Assembly: GCA_963977005.1 (NCBI GenBank)
Contig: CAXBMQ010000001.1
Location: 310,001 to 374,000, forward strand
DNA from: CAXBCP01 sp963977005
GTDB taxonomy: Bacteria; Pseudomonadota; Alphaproteobacteria; MPNO01; UBA830
Reading direction: 5' to 3'
DNA length: 64,000 nucleotides
The position numbers were made by a program, and so were the translations under genes. The notes under the pieces were generated by a model, which did not search any database, was not told where the DNA came from, and was given only the letters and a program-made list of their open reading frames with translations. Below are positions 63,343 through 64,000 of the stretch, piece by piece (position 1 is the stretch's first letter; each line of letters begins with the position of its first letter).

Positions 63343-64000
63343 CTAACAGGAATCCTTTCCATCCAGCACCGGCGCGGTCCGCGCCGTGAGCGGGAACAGC
63401 AGGTCGATAAACCTTGCGGCCGTCGGCTGGGGTTCGTGATTGGCGAGGCCCGGCCGCTCGTTCGCTTCGATCAGCCAGTAGGTCTCGCCCGAGACGTCAG
63501 GCACAAGGAAGTCCAGCCCGACGACGGGAATTTCAATCGCGGCGGCGGCATTCACGGCGGCCCGGGCAAGAACCGGATTAAGCTTGTCGGTGACGTCCTG
63601 GATCGTTCCCCCGGTATGAAGATTGGCCGCCTTGCGCAGGACGATCCTCTTCCCCTGCTCGGGGATGTCGTCAAGCCCGTACCCTGCATGCTGCAGGAAA
63701 CGCTCGGTTTCTTCGTCGAACGGAATGCTGCTTTCGCCGCCGGTTGCCGCTTCGCGGCGGCGGCTCTGCTTTTCGATCAGGATACGCGCCGTATCGCTGC
63801 CGTTGCCGACGATCTCTGCGGGGCGGCGAATTGCAGCGGCCACGACCTCGCCCCCGATAACGAGGACCCGCAGATCCTCGCCCTCCACGAATTGTTCGAC
63901 CAGGACATTCGGGCATTCCTGTCGCGCACGCTCGATCGCAAACAGCGCCTCGTCTCGGGAGGATATATCGACGGCGACGCCTGCGCCCTGTTCGCCCCGG
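63343..64000 (-). CDS. N-acetylglutaminylglutamine synthetase, C-terminal part (cut by window edge)
   Basis: The frame is open from the TGA-type end at 63343 to the right edge, so only the last 219 residues or so are present. The ATP-grasp end reads VLVEQFVEGEDLRVLVIGG, AAIRRPAEIVGNG and VVGLDFLVPD, with ANERPGLANH near the end. This suits the C-terminal ligase of the NAGGN synthetase, whose N-terminal acetyltransferase part would lie outside. The assignment leans on the adjacent M42 gene. A cyanophycin synthetase- or glutathione-synthetase-like ATP-grasp ligase cannot be fully excluded. Confidence 0.78.
   Translation of the reverse strand, partial: RGEQGAGVAVDISSRDEALFAIERARQECPNVLVEQFVEGEDLRVLVIGGEVVAAAIRRPAEIVGNGSDTARILIEKQSRRREAATGGESSIPFDEETERFLQHAGYGLDDIPEQGKRIVLRKAANLHTGGTIQDVTDKLNPVLARAAVNAAAAIEIPVVGLDFLVPDVSGETYWLIEANERPGLANHEPQPTAARFIDLLFPLTARTAPVLDGKDSC

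Overview
The window looks like a chromosome segment of a high-GC alphaproteobacterium, probably a marine Rhodospirillales-like lineage. Supporting signs are the SDHAF4/DUF1674 succinate dehydrogenase assembly factor, the N-acetylglutaminylglutamine (NAGGN) osmolyte genes, and the rsmB-rpe-heparinase arrangement. The genus is inference. I see no rRNA, tRNA, insertion sequence, phage or CRISPR array.

Positions 1-51.8 kb hold one very large, almost entirely minus-strand surface-glycan region. Transcription starts near 51.9 kb at a winged-helix regulator whose promoter carries a tandem array of 15-bp inverted repeats at exact 23-bp spacing. A NusG/RfaH-type antitermination factor and a TauE-type anion exporter follow. 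Next comes a nonulosonic-acid (legionaminic-type) module at 41-49.7 kb, in the order SDR, LegC, LegG, LegI, LegH, PtmE, PtmF, LegF/PtmB, PtmA. A small basic protein and a Maf/DUF115 glycosyltransferase follow it. Then comes a sulfation module at 28.5-37.3 kb: two sulfotransferases, APS kinase and an unusual pyruvate kinase-ATP sulfurylase fusion. It is interleaved with two B12-type radical SAM proteins, a TylF-like methyltransferase and a GT-B-like transferase.

The second half of the minus-strand run (28.3 kb down to 0.2 kb) opens with an ABC exporter. It continues with four genes that match, by family and size, the cytosolic enzymes of the Campylobacter O-methyl-phosphoramidate capsule pathway: glutamine kinase (Cj1418 type), CTP:phosphoglutamine cytidylyltransferase (Cj1416 type), gamma-glutamyl-CDP-amidate hydrolase (Cj1417 type) and CDP-amidate kinase (Cj1415 type). 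A methyltransferase and a sulfatase-fold protein lacking the formylglycine motif come directly after. This is the most interesting system in the window: it suggests a glycan carrying both sulfate and phosphoramidate groups. Further downstream are sugar-modifying SDR, TIM-barrel and Gfo/Idh enzymes, an FkbM methyltransferase, two more radical SAM proteins, polyprenyl-type glycosyltransferases, a KdsB/SIS/HAD/2-hydroxyacid-dehydrogenase module, a cytosolic heparinase-fold protein and a GtrA flippase.

From 52.1 kb rightward the genes are mostly conserved or housekeeping: a UDP-HexNAc dehydrogenase (TviB type, plus strand, divergent from the regulator), a second heparinase-fold protein, rpe, rsmB, htpX, SDHAF4, a TPR protein, acetyl-CoA synthetase, and the M42 peptidase and synthetase of the NAGGN osmoprotectant system, the last running off the right edge.

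Gene ends are read directly from the sequence. Starts were chosen from stop/start overlaps, Shine-Dalgarno sequences or family length. Functions come from motif and family recognition without database searching.
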